DNA from: Allodiplogaster sudhausi
Taxonomy: Eukaryota; Nematoda; Chromadorea; Rhabditida; Diplogasteridae
Direction: 5' to 3'
Assembly (NCBI GenBank): GCA_945643635.1
Contig: CALZFC010000005.1
Coordinates: forward strand, 12,143,501-12,207,500
DNA: 64,000 nucleotides
The notes beneath the pieces were generated by a model, which worked only from the letters and a program-made list of their open reading frames with translations, made no database searches and was not told the DNA's origin. This document shows, piece by piece, positions 9,146 through 21,588 of the stretch. Both the position numbers and the translations under genes were made by a program. Position 1 is the stretch's first letter, and every line of letters starts with the position of its first letter.

Positions 9146-11245
9146 TTAGTGAGACGAGAGGGAGAAGACAGAAGTAGCAGTAGTCCTGCGGAAACCTTGG
9201 TGCGTCTCGTTCATTCGAAGACGAAAGAAGGTCTTACGTATTGAGTGCGAGAAGAGAATGAGGAACCTGAAGAAGAGATAGAAAGACTAAATCTATTCTC
9301 TTCCTCGTTTATTTTTCTAATATTTGCATTTAAGCTGCAAAAATTTGAAACATAAAAAAGGAAAAGAACTGCACAAAATTGTTCTGTCCATTCAGAAAAG
9401 GGGAGAGATTCCTCACCAAAACGGCGTAACACACGCTGCCGTATATGTCAAGGGCGATCCAATGAAGATGTTGGCGACTAAGAGCGTGTAGTTGGATGGT
9501 TTTGCCCTCGAGAAGATCTTAAACGAGAGAGGATTCTAGAGTATATGATCAAAAAATTAGAGTCCTTTACTTTTAATAATTGTCACACATGTTTTACATT
9601 TCTTGCTTTTCATGTTACACCGTATAAATTGAATGTCTGATTGACAACTAGAAATAACCTCAAACATTTTTTTCTTTGAGATATTTGTAAAACCTGTGTT
9701 GCCAGGTAGAGAAGTTGTGCGGCGAAGCTGGCAGCTGACATGACTATGAGACCGTGCTCAAAGTTTGTCTTCTGCGAACGCCCACTCTGAAAAATGAACG
9801 TACTGCTTATTGTTAGGCATGCCTGCCTCCTTTGCCAATACTGACCTGAGCAATCAATGTATTTGCTAACTGTAAGACATTAAGCAGGCCGAATATTCTG
9901 TTGATCACTACAAATCATAAACTGAGTGAAAGAAAGCGCCAACGTGAACAATACGCTTCTCTCTTCCGGAGAACTTCGTCAGTAGGATGATGTTCGTGAG
10001 CAACGTAATAATATTCAGAGCAGCAAGATATGCCACTTCAAGCATCTCCAAGAGCTGAAACCAATTTTTTTATTCACAGACGCTGAGGTTGTGTTGTTGA
10101 CTGAAAGTGTGCTTATGATTGTACTGTTGGCTTTAATCTGTGACTTCCTTGCGAACCTCAGTGCCAGAAAACTTCATCGGAGAGCAGAGGAGGCCGGAAA
10201 TTGGTACCATGTGGCAACGGTATTCATACGCGAAGATGCCGAAAGGGAAGCAGAAGAGAAGAGGAAGAAGGGCGAGCATGCCAATGGAGAAACGGAAGAG
10301 TTGAGTCTTTTGCTGATAAAGTCAGTTGATACATTTTCCACTGTACGTACATATGTAGTTTCAAATTTTATTTCTAACAATAAATAAAGGCATGAGGATG
10401 AAGAGAGTGAGAGAGTGAGAGATAGGAGAGAGAGAGAATGAGGAAGAAAATATGAGCGTGAGAGTGAGAAAGTTAAATTGCCAAACCCAATGGGTGAGGC
10501 TTGGTCTTGATATGATAACAGCGCGATTGAACGCAATGGTGAAGAGGCCCTGCAGCTGCATTCCCTGCAAGAGGAAGATGTTATTTGTACATCCCCTCAA
10601 ATGAATACAATAATATGCAATGTGTCATTTCGTCATGCTCAACATTCGCACCAATTTTTTTAAGCAACATTGTTTGACGAGAAATTGTTTGATGAATTGT
10701 TTGTGAAACAACAATTGTTTTAAGGATTTTGTTTAACCCTAAAAGATCTCTCACTTGTGCATAGTGATCGAGCCCAATTGCCACGCCGGCCAGCTTTGCC
10801 TCGGTCAACATCTTATAGAAGGGTGCCGTGAAGGCGAGCCCAGTGAGCTGGACAGTTAGCAGGTTCATCAAGAGCGCGAACATGTCCTGAAAGAAGAGAT
10901 AAACAAGCTCCGCCCACCCGTCCACACCATGTTGACTTCATGATCACTGACAACGAAACCGCAGTAGACGATTAGACGGATGGTGTCCGATCCGGAGAAG
11001 GTGCGATGGCTGAGGATGCGAAGGTAGATGACCGTGGCGATAACAAAGGTTGGCAGGGAAAAGGCAATCATCAGCGAGATCGACACAGGGGGACCGTAGA
11101 CGAACAAGGCTTTCTGTAATTGTATTATGTGGTAGGGTAGTGTGAGTCGAGCAAAAGAGATTATTAATTACCGCTTGCAGTTAATTAACAGCCAATTAAA
11201 ATATATAAATTGACTTACAAAAAGCTCGTTTGTGAAGGGATCCAT
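9146..11245 (-). CDS. Nematode serpentine chemoreceptor A (7TM, 324 aa), intact
   Basis: Nine exons: 11219-11245, 10952-11113, 10755-10886, 10487-10564, 10157-10312, 9950-10054, 9694-9786, 9417-9517, 9146-9266. All introns are GT-AG and all phases join. Exon 1 gives MDPFTNELF. Later exons each carry about one membrane helix: SLMIAFSLPTFVIATVIYLRI, then RLIVYCGFV (TM1); DMFALLMNLLTVQL...LDHYAQ (TM2); GMQLQGLFTIAFNRA (TM3); LLPLLFCFPFGIFAYEYRC (TM4); YLAALNIITLLTNIILL with GREKR (TM5); NFEHGLIVMSAASFAAQLLYLATQ (TM6); NIFIGSPLTYTAACVTPFW (TM7). The tail FLILFSHSIRKTFF is the short basic C-terminus usual for nematode chemoreceptors. The closest match I can suggest is the Srg/Srv-like superfamily; the exact family is not settled. 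The likely role is odour or pheromone sensing at the cilia of sensory neurons. Confidence 0.8.
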
Positions 11246-12118
11246 GCCGCTCGCAAGGCTTCCAAGAAAGGGAGACTAAAATGTGCAATATACTTAATTG
11301 AGTTACCTAATCGTCAGATGTTTACTGTCAAGCGTATTGCACACATCATGTTTCGAAGCAAAATACATACTATGTATGTATGTACATGCATATGAATAAT
11401 ATGTGAGGATATTTAGCGAAACGAATACCGGAGAAAAGGCTCTATTTCCTATTAAATCTGAAAACATCTACATCGGAAGTGGCAAAATACATTTTAAGCT
11501 TTGCATCTGGTAGTATATGTATGTAGTAGCATGTTTTACAGAATAAACCTTGCTAATTCGTTTTAGCGAGATGTGTCTCAAAATGTAGTTGGGGAAGGAT
11601 TTCATGTATTTGTCGCATAGCAAATGTTTTAATACTAAGAAATGAAGAAACGTATAATAGCACTAATCACAGGTGTCTGAGGTAGCAATTTAGAAATGAA
11701 ACGATATAGAAAATATAAGAACTACATACACTCAGACTACTGCATCGAACATTACACTTTTTGTGCAAGGGTTCAACTTGGAATGGCATGACAAGGAATG
11801 AATCTCTTTCCACACCAAGGGTGTTCTACACTCGAACGATGCTGTACACATTGATCAGTGATACTGTACATTATCCATTAGGAATGGATGCCTTACAATT
11901 AGACTTTGAAAGAAGATCATTGCCAATATTCCTATCGCCTTAGTCGTAGCTGTTATTCTATTAGATATGTAAATACATATGTGTAAACATTTAAATCGCA
12001 AATACTTATTTATGTACATACATATGTAATTTATCAAAGTATTGGATGAAGAAGGTGTTCATTGACGAACATTTAAAGAACTAATACTGAAGATCACTTG
12101 GCTATAATAGCAAGATAT
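11246..12118. other. Spacer between chemoreceptors A and B, nothing recognised
   Basis: A/T-rich DNA with tatgtatgta microsatellite blocks (about 11370-11395 and 11515-11525). Open frames here are short and without motifs. It presumably holds the promoter of gene A, but no TATA box is obvious. Confidence 0.5.
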
Positions 12119-14484
12119 TCAGGAATCCGTTGCTGGCGGGCCTCCAGCAGCGATTCTTCGTCGTGTTTTTCGCATTCGCAGACGAAAAAAGGCCTTTCGA
12201 ATGGAGTGCGAGAAGAGCATGAGGAACCTGTGAAGAGCTCTTGCTTTCCTTATTAGAATTAGTTCAAACTTATTAGAATTACTATCTCAGATTATTTCAA
12301 TTTTTCTTGACATTTTTCTTGACTTTTTTCTTGACAAGCAACAATACAAGAAACATACATATGTGTCCTTTGCTAACATATGCTATAGCTTAATAGAGAA
12401 ATTGTTCTATACCGTTTTAATAAAATAAATAAAAGTTTATTTTATGCTAACCAAAACGGCATAACACACGCGGCCGTATAAGTAAGTGGCGAGCCGATAA
12501 AGATGTTGGCAATTAGCAAGGTTTGGCTACTCGGCTTCGACCTTGAGTATATCTGTAAAAAAAAAGAGTTATCAAGAGCTGTGTGAAGAGCCTGTCTAAG
12601 GATCTTTAAACTACCGTAATCCTCAAGATAATAGTATGAAAGACGAAAGAATTAAACAGTTAAATAGGTAGATTTTGATCCCCATGCAGATGTGAGAATG
12701 GGCCGGCCCTCCCAAGGTCCCTGGCCGGGCAGGCCCAGACTTAGGGCCGAGGGGCCCGAAACTTTTGGGCCAATTCCCACCTCTGGCTCCATGTCAGCCG
12801 CTTCAAGGTAGATTAATGCACAAGTTGCGAGAACCAAATACGCTTGCCAACACATCAAATTCTGTTTCGGTTGTGCGCAGGTTGAAGAAATGAGAGAATA
12901 AAGAAAAAAATTGAATCACATTCCTGTGTGATTTCTAGTATGCATTCTAGTGTGAAGTGGACATGAATAAGAAAACCAAAACCTGCGTTGCCAAGTAGAG
13001 AACTTGCGCAGCGAAACTTGCAGCCGACATGACAATAAGACCGTGCTCAAAGTTGACCTTTGATTGTCCCCGAACAGCGTCCTGAAATGGATGGAATGCA
13101 CAAACACACACAAACATTCAAACACACATTCTTAGATATTAATTGATAGTGCATAATCAAGAAACTTTACCAAAAATTGGAACAAAAACTTTCACATACA
13201 TACTTGCATAAGACGCTTCTCTCTTCCGGAGATGATAAGGAGGAATAGATTCAGAAGAAGCGTTATGACATTCATGCCAGCCAGATAGACAGTTTCCAAG
13301 AGGTCTAGGAGCTGTAAAAATATTTCCTATTTTTATTCTTTCATAAATGTTTGAAGACGGATTAGGACGGCCTTATATCTTGATTACTAAGTGCTTCTTA
13401 GAAACAACGAAATACTTCTAAAAAAAATACGAAAAGTTTGGAATAAACTACGAATTACAACTCTCAAACCTCTGTGCCGCTAAATTTCATTGGACGGCAG
13501 AGAATGGAGCCAACGGGCGAAAAATAGCAGCGATATTCGTAAGCGAAGAAGCCGAATGGGAAGCAGAAGAGAAGAGGAAGAATGAGAAGCATGCAAAGGG
13601 AGACGCCGAAGAGCAGCGACCGTTGCTGAGAGGAAAGTAGAAAAAAGTTTTTATTAAAAAGCATATTTATGAGTAGTCATCTATCTAGATCACTTCTTCA
13701 TATACATAAAACACAGTTGTTTTTCTCACCACGGTAATAATTACGATTTCAATCTCATTTTATGAAATAAACGTGAACAAAACCGGTTTTGTGATAGTTG
13801 GCCTGGACAAAATAACAGCGCGGTTGAATGCAATGGTGAAGAGGCCCTGCAGTTGCATTCCCTGAAAGAGGAGATCAAGGGAGTGAATTTTATGATGACA
13901 CATATCCACAATAAAAATTTACATATGTACATATCTGTGTATGTACATACTATATGTACATACATATATACAATAAACGCTCATTACATTAACAGAATTA
14001 AGAGAAAACGAAAAGCCTGTTTACTTGCGCGTAATGATCAAGGCCGAGAGCCACACCGGCCATCTTCTTGTCGGTCAGCATCTGGAAGAAGGGCATCGGA
14101 AAGTCGAGCCCGCTCAGTTGGATAGTCGCCAAGTTCATGGCGAGCGCGAACATGTCCTGAAATGCCAGAAATAGTCAGCATTCTAGCTCCGCCCACCCGT
14201 CCAACACCTAATTCGGCTAACCACGAAGCCACAGTAGACAATGAGACGAATGGTATCCGAGCTAGCGAATCTGCGATCTCTGAGGATGCGAAGATAGACA
14301 ACAGTTGCGATCACAAATGTCGGTATTGAAAGGCAAAGCATCAGTGATATCGACGACTGAGGGCCGTAGTAATGCAGAGCTGCCTAAAAAAAGAAAAAGA
14401 ATACAACTAATTACTCATGTATTCGATAAAGTGAAAATTGGCCAAGAACTGTAAGCATACCATCAAGCCATCGGCTGTAGCCAT
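12119..14484 (-). CDS. Nematode serpentine chemoreceptor B (322 aa), intact
   Basis: Exons: 14461-14484 (MATADGLM), 14222-14383, 14025-14156, 13784-13861, 13470-13625, 13204-13311, 12983-13081, 12452-12552, 12119-12227. Every donor is GT and every junction keeps frame. It is closest to A: TM4 again carries FCFPFGFFAYEYRC instead of the FPNGFIGFKY form of copies D-H. The tail is FLMLFSHSIRKAFFRLRM followed by a basic stretch ending GGPPATDS. The intron between exons 7 and 8 carries a 99-bp hAT-like insertion (12687-12785), so that intron is longer than in its neighbours. Confidence 0.8.
12687..12785. mobile_element. Short hAT-like element inside an intron of chemoreceptor B
   Basis: The ends read cagatgtgagaatgggcc and its rough complement ggccaattcccacctctg, a variant of the CAGAGGTGGGAAT terminus. 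Flanking octamers tccccatg and gctccatg agree at six of eight positions, consistent with an aged target duplication. The interior is GGCC-rich and non-coding. Confidence 0.6.
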
Positions 14485-15897
14485 AGTGAATTGAATTCGG
14501 ATTGTGCGATCCTAGCTGAAATTGAGAGATTTAAAGTCCAACTCTGATTGAATTGATTAGCGCGAATAGAAAGATTGACATTGATATGCCTACGAAATAG
14601 TATTAATTAGCTTTTTTATAATGAAATTTTGCATCGTCATGCTGTGAGTAATAATTCATCAGTAAAATAACAAACATCATCACCAATTCCTGGTTTAGGC
14701 AAGTGGGAATTCAATAGAGGTAAAATGAAATAGAAATATTACTGATATCTCGGAAGCAGATAGATCTCTGAAAGATCGGTCAGAGAAAATGATGAAAATG
14801 CATTTATGTATATATATACGCACACAAATGTAGTAGACAATGACTAGAGAATAAAGACTTTAATCCTTTTTGACTCTCTAACATGAAGCTCTTAGTGGCG
14901 CGGTTATTCACTACATTGCATATATATATATAGCGTAGTTTAATTTGAAAGGAATCAATTTCAAGTAAAAAGCTCTAAACAAAAGTTCATGTAAGAGGTG
15001 AATGAATGCAAGAGATCATCAGATTCGCATTGTTTGCATTCTTATCCCGTAGTCCGGAAGGTCACATACATGCAATTTCAGGATATATTACATGAATCTG
15101 TGTAACAATTCTGGGTTGTTACAATTGAAAAAAATGGCACAAGTGTATTTGGACTTTTGTTACAATTGTTGAGCACCACGAAATGATTTGAAATTTCTCG
15201 ATGATCTCTGCGACAATGTAGCTGAGAAAGCATTCCAGAATATATCATAGAACAAAGATCTGGAACTTCGATCTACCCGTCACTAGACACATTTTCTTTT
15301 TTCTTTTCATGAAGCACTCTAAATATTAAAAAAAATATGGCTTTACAAGTTGTAGGACAAGAAAAGGGTTCTTTTTATAAATTCTGAGTCACAAAAGACC
15401 TTTAAAAAAGAAACGCCACTCGCACAAAGCCCTAGTTTTCTATATTACGTTTTTCCAGCCGTTCTGACTTTGTACATACTTCCTTTTTAATCATCAAAAC
15501 AATTATCTCGAACGAACGAAACCTTGGATAATGAAGGCAAAAATGCCTTTCGCAATCATGCACCCGACAGCCAAGTTTAAATATTCTTTATACATATCTG
15601 TATATCTGTATTTTCTGACAGTTTTGTTCTCAAGATGCTGAAAACTGCACACTTCTTGTCGTTGTATCAATCTCGATTGAAAACATTTCCATTGCTTTTT
15701 GCGCGAAAATATCAGCAATCAGTAGTATCGTGTGGGTGAGAAAAATAGACTTCCTTCAGACATGTGAGATTTGCGATGACCACAAAACGGTGAAACGTTT
15801 CCTGAGTAGCGCATGGATAACATGATGAAAAACATAGTTATCTCATTTGAGTCCCTTGAGATAAAGTATCACAAAGGCAAACGATGAGCAGTTTGTT
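14485..15897. other. Long spacer downstream of gene C and upstream of gene B, no gene recognised
   Basis: A/T-rich, with a tatata run near 14923-14933. A 71-codon open frame on the minus strand (15503-15718) contains one hydrophobic stretch but matches nothing I know and has no splice partner. I do not call it a gene. Confidence 0.4.
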
Positions 15898-16359
15898 TTA
15901 AGGAGGTATCCGACGAGAAAATAACTCCTTATTTTATCTTCCCATATCTTCAATTTTGGCCAAAAAGATCGATTAGAGGTGGTACTGCTTTATGAAAATC
16001 GGTATTTGCATTTAATTTTGAATATATGAACACCCACGTCTGCTACTTATGTACTGCAATTCAAGAAAAAAAGAATAGAAGATATCTCTGTCGATGCACC
16101 CGGTGCTTCCTCAAAATCAAGCAGGAAATGACAAGAGATGGGATGAAAAGACAGCCCCGTCCTGCCCAATTAGCACCCCATTTTCATAAAAGATGAGAGA
16201 TACAGACGTCATAGAAAAGCCAGACAATGAATTAGAGGTTTGATATGTACACATATGCGTATCACATTTGAAAAAAGGCCCTAATTAGTTGAGAGTTTTG
16301 CATAATTTGAAGCGTATTTTAATCACAGAAGGTTTTCTTTCGTCGGATACTTCCATTAA
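15898..16359. mobile_element. TTAA-flanked inverted-repeat element, copy 1 (462 bp)
   Basis: Begins TTAAGGAGGTATCCGACGA and ends with the near reverse complement of it (tcgtcggatacttccattaa). The interior matches 16918-17373 in reverse complement, with conserved blocks such as aagatcgattagaggtggt, tctctgtcgatgc and ttagcaccccattttca. TTAA at both ends suggests piggyBac-like target choice, but the class is an inference. No transposase frame is present. Confidence 0.75.
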
Positions 16360-16917
16360 ACGAAGACATTGATAGGCTGTCCTACTTACGATTAGAGGAC
16401 AATTCTCTTGCAGTCGACTATAATATACGAACATGTCGACAATAAATGGATAGGATGCATTTGTATTCTTTCAAAGAATGCCATGTTCTACATACCTATT
16501 GTTGAGGGCATTTGATTCAGTTATTACGCCCATCTTACCTATGCAGCTGTTTAATTTAATAGTATGCCATATCCCAATTGTACCTAACATTACGCGAAAC
16601 AAGGAACAATTCATGGGATGTAAGACAAGAGAAAGTGAAAGATCTCATTATTTGAATACATAAGTATGTGAGCACAACTATTTATTGTTAGAGGATCGTG
16701 GGAGGAAGTTTCCCACCGGCTTTACGGATGTTACGGGCGCTTTTTGTATAGAACAGAATATAATACGTAGTCCATGAAAATGTGCATTTTCCTTTGTTTT
16801 CACATCATTGTTATTCTCACGACGTGAGAATGTGCAACATCTGCAGATAGTAATGATCTCGACAACAATGTTGTAGTAAGAAAAGGGGAGGCAAAGATGA
16901 AAAATTTCCCACAAACA
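16360..16917. other. Spacer between two copies of the TTAA element, nothing recognised
   Basis: Short A/T-rich stretch without convincing coding potential on either strand. Confidence 0.4.
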
Positions 16918-17373
16918 TTAAAGGAAGTATCCGACGAAGGAATACCGTATCTAATAAAATGACGTTTCAAACTGTGCTAAACTCCCAACTGGATGAGCCT
17001 TTTTTGAGCGCCCGCTACAAAATTTCAAATTTGAAACGTATGTGTGTCTAACCTCTCTCGACTTCATTCATTGTCTCGCTTTTCTCTAACGTCTGTATCT
17101 CTCATCCCTTGGTGAAAATGGGGTGCTAAGTGCCCAAGACGGGCAGAGACTGCCTCTTCTTCCCACCCGTTGGCACTCCTTGCTTGGATTTGAGCATACA
17201 CCGGGCGCATCGACAGAGATGTTTTCTACCGTATTCCATAAAACAAATGCAAATTTCTGGCTAAATACTGACTTTCGTAAAGCGAGACCACCTCTAATCG
17301 ATCTTTTAGGCCAGACGTGATCATATGTGAACATAAAAGAAGAAGTAATTTTTTCCTCGGATACTTCCTTTAA
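16918..17373. mobile_element. TTAA-flanked inverted-repeat element, copy 2 (456 bp, opposite orientation)
   Basis: Begins TTAAAGGAAGTATCCGACGA and ends tcggatacttcctttaa. It lies about 560 bp from copy 1 in the opposite orientation. The two are clearly diverged, so they are not a fresh duplication. Confidence 0.75.
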
Positions 17374-18092
17374 CACTCTCAGGGCAAGAAAGTGGAACAA
17401 ATGATGGAAGGAGTAAATTGTCACAAGAAATTTAAATAATTTAATCAAATTTAACTGTTTTATAAAATTTACAGTTAAAAAAAGAAATTTTTATAACACT
17501 TTTTAGTTCATTGCACTCTTCCTTCATTTCCAAAAAGGACAACCTTTTTCTTCAAATAGTACATGCGTAAATATGTTAAATTTTCCACAAAATATTCTTT
17601 TATCAAAAGAATAAAGCGTCATTTGGAATCGAATATCATCCCATTCCACACGAAACCTTCATTCCTCAATAGAATAGCAACGTGCTTACTTTCATTCTTG
17701 TTTTGATCTCGCATTACATTTTTAAATAGTTTCCCTTCGCTGCCTCACATAAATGAGCGGTTGCTTCACTTCTTTAGTGTCCAGGCGTGCGGTTGCAGGG
17801 TTACACCGGAGAAATGCCCGAGTCTTGCTGTTCCCGTGCTTCATGTCTTATATCTAAGTCTATGCCTATCAGCTTTTTTTCCACAGCAGACGTTATCGCG
17901 AATCGTTCGGCTCCCATAGGATACAGACTTGCACATACGCAAAGGTCGTTGATCTTATGTCATACCTCTGTCTACCAGGAAAATGACTTATTGTTTGTAA
18001 AAAAAATTACTTTTTTGGAGAATAATATTTTATAGTGTCACAGGCATTGTTATTGTCAAGTAATAATAAACATTAATGTCCACCAGTCTCCA
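17374..18092. other. Spacer downstream of gene C, no gene recognised
   Basis: A/T-rich. A short open frame on the plus strand at 17787-18035 has no motif or splice context, so I leave it uncalled. Confidence 0.4.
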
Positions 18093-20395
18093 TTAGCGTG
18101 AGATGGAGATCACGGCAGTAGCGGGCGAGGATCCCACGCCCGCTCGTTTTGTATCTCGCATTTGTAGACGAAAGAAGGCCTTTCGTATGGAATGCGAGAA
18201 GAGAATGAGGAACCTGTGAGATTTCATTTGTTTGTTTTATCTATTTATTTATTTATTTAGTTATCCATATATACCTCAAATATAATACGCACCGGGGGCT
18301 ATTCATCTTTTACTTTACTGATTTATTCCTCTTAGATGTAGTTAAGTTTTTGTTATAACAATATGTAAAAAAAGAAATAAACAATGAAAAATATGAAAAG
18401 AAAAGAAAACACAAAAGCACAAAAGGTTAGGCAGCTTCAGTTCGAGATAGAGAATTCATTACCAGAATGGAGAAACGCACGCCGCCATGTAGGAGAGTGG
18501 CGAGCCAATATAGATGTTGGCCATGAACAACGTGTAGTTCGCTTGATTCGAACGGGAGAAGATCTAAAACGAGCAATACATTTACGTGGATCTCTAAAGT
18601 AGACTACATACGTTCACTTATAAAATATTTCGATGGGTAAATTTTTTTTTAATCTAAAATTGAATGTTCATACAAGAGTGGCCAGAAGTCTGTGTTATAC
18701 TTTACAAACACATATGTATGTGAACACATATATTAGCAAATAGTATCACATGCCTGCGTTCCGAGGTAGAAAAGTTGAGAGGCAAAGCTGGCCGCTGACA
18801 TGACAATGAGACCCTGCTCGAAGTTCGTCTTTGACTGCCCCTTAACATTCTACAAAGAAGTTGGTTGTTTGAAATAAATCTAATATCGCTTATTTAATAC
18901 CATCCAAGATCAAGTATTTTCACTTAGATTTTTGAATAATTATGAAGTCCTGTAGCTAACTTGAACAAGCCGCTTTTCTCTTCCGGAGATAATCAACAGC
19001 AAAATATTCATTAGAAACGTTAGAATATTCAGGAAAGCGAGGTAGATCAATTCGAGCATTTCTAAGAACTGTAACAATAAAAAGGTCAGGTATTAGTATT
19101 AGAATCTCGCGACTGTTAATAATATTTTACTTTGCCTCTTTCACTGCATGCTGAAGGAAGTTGGCTTCTAACGTTATTCCCGGCGTTATTCTTTGGATAG
19201 CAGATGAGTTGTTCAATTGGCGTAATGTAGCAGAAATACTCAAAGCCAAAGAAGCCGAATGGAAAGCAGAAGAGCAGAGGAAGAATGACGAGTATTAAAA
19301 CGGAGACACGGAAGACAAGAGAGCGTTGCTGGCAATATGAAATCAGTCATCAAACAGGAATTACATGGAAATTTACATCATATGTATATACTTATTTATG
19401 TATGTAGATATTTTATTTTAACTAAATAGTAAGATTGGAGGAAGGTATGTATTTGATAGCTGATATGTATTTGATAGCCGAAAACTACCAATTTCTCACA
19501 GACAATTGATTTTTTTTAAATACTGAAGTATGAAAAATAGGAATACTTCATGGTTCATGGTCGGGCGTGACATCATAACAGCACGATTGAATGCAATGGT
19601 GAAGAGGCCTTGAAGTTGCATTCCCTGTTAGAAAATGGATGCAAGTAAATATGCTTGAATGGTTTTTTCCACGATGTTTCTAACCGAACATTTTTGTGTG
19701 GAATACTATGACTTTAAAAACGAGAAACTGTGTTGATGTTTCTCGTTTTTCATTATTCTTTGCTATTTCAAAAGCGACGAGCAAAAAGAAAAAGATTTCT
19801 GTTTTAATAACATATGTTATAAATTAATAATTGGTACTTTATAAGATTATAATTTTTATTTACTTTTGCATTTTCCACCTGTGCATAATGATCGATTCCA
19901 TTCACGAGCCCTGCCAAATTCATTTTAGATAACAATTGGAAGAATGGCGTCACGAAGGCTAGCCCGGTAAGCTGGATCGCTACCAAGTTCATCACTTGCG
20001 CGAACATGTCCTGGAAACTCATAGTTTCATTTAGCTCCGCCCACCCGTCCACTTGACGAATTTGCAATTCAACGAACGGCAAATCCACAGTAGACGATCA
20101 GTCGAATAGTGTCCGAGCTGGAAAAGGTGCGATCTCTGAGAAGACGGACATAGACGCCCATGGCGATCACAAATGTCGGCAGAGAAACAGCAATTATTAG
20201 CGAGACGGAAACGGGAGGCCCGTACAGGAATATGCCTTTCTAAATTATGACAAAAAAAGAGTTCAAGGAGGAAGAAATTAAGAATTTTTCAATATATTCA
20301 CATTTTTATCTACTGGATTGATAGTCAATAATAAACAGGAAAATAACTACAAAACATTTGAGATGTTGACTAACCAGTACAACATCGTCAGCCAT
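18093..20395 (-). CDS. Nematode serpentine chemoreceptor C (324 aa), one GC-AG intron
   Basis: Exons: 20375-20395 (MADDVVL), 20078-20239, 19879-20010, 19547-19624, 19173-19328, 18961-19068, 18754-18849, 18463-18563, 18093-18213. Seven introns are GT-AG. The donor after exon 7 is CAG|gcatgt, so that intron must use GC, since frame and homology require the exon to end there. TM2 begins DMFAQVMNLVAIQLTG, TM4 has FCFPFGFFGFEYFC, and the tail is FLILFSHSIRKAFFRLQM. No stop codon breaks the model. Confidence 0.78.
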
Positions 20396-21588
20396 GCCGA
20401 AAATTGGTTCAGTGCGTCTAAAATGAGATATTCCGGTTAAATATGAAAGGTATTTTGAAAATACTTTCTAAGATAACACTGATAATATATACATATTTGT
20501 GCATTTTCTGACTGACTATTCACGGGTTTATACATAATAATAACTACTAATCTCATATTAGAAAAGCTGGAACAGGAAGCGAACAAATGATTTCTCGGTT
20601 TAAAGTTATGAAAATTGTGCTTATGATCTTTTACTTTCAAAGGGCGATGACAACTGAGAGACTTTAAAATGGCTTCTAACACTAATTGGCAAAGAGCCAC
20701 TAAAATTGAATAATTATTATTGTGCAACAAAAAAAGTCAGAGTCGAAAATATCAACTACAAAGGAATATAAGTTGTCATCACGATCTCGATTCGATGTCC
20801 TCCATATAAGTAGGATGCGAGCGGATTTTTTTTAACTCTTCTTTGCTTTACTCACGATGAACAAAGCGCAAGTGGGAATTGGATCATGTTAAATGTGGTG
20901 TTTGAAAAGAAATCTCGAAACTGGAAAGATCAATCTTTTTAACTGAGAATAATAGAAGAAGTCATATTGCACAGCTGAAAAGAGCCGCCAGGCATTTAAA
21001 TCGAAGAAGTATACGAAAGCGAATGAAAGGAATGCAATTGCATTCTTCCAAGCAACCTCCTTTTTTAACGTAAAATGTTCTAGATGTATTCAATTTACGT
21101 CGGGTATACGCATATTTGTATGATACATTTAAAACCGACAATATCCTTGAAATTGAATAAGAGTTGAGTTGAAATTATGCAGCCTTATTTTCTCAATGTT
21201 GTACTGCTTACTTTTTGAAACTTGTGTTCCGGGAAGAATTGGTTCATTGTTATGCACTTCCTTCTAATCTTCTGCCTGGACACTACAAATGTCATTCAGA
21301 TATGCTCAGAGGAAAGTATATACGTATTGAAGTTTCGTCCACTCTTGTTCTCTCATAACTGACAAATGTTCTCTTGACAATACAAAAACAACCCATAATA
21401 GACGATCTCACGGGAGCTTTTCTTTAAATTTGACAATGCTTTTTCTGTTTCTGGTGTTGAGAGAGAAGAGATCGTGTGCCTTTTTTCATTCGTCAGAAAT
21501 CTTTGATCTGCCCGTTACACATCAGCTTTATAATGGTATATTTACTTATTATTTATTTTAATTCTAAAATATTTCCAATAGAAACGAT
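20396..21588. other. Spacer between chemoreceptors C and D, nothing recognised
   Basis: About 1.2 kb of A/T-rich sequence. The open frames are short and without homology to the neighbouring receptors, and no exon relics of the cluster were found here. Confidence 0.45.

Noticed and set aside
14485..18092. A missing chemoreceptor copy between B and C
   Set aside because: I looked for the conserved exon motifs (LDHYAQ, GMQLQG, SIRK) on the minus strand in this 3.6 kb gap and found none; the gap is occupied by two TTAA elements and A/T-rich DNA.
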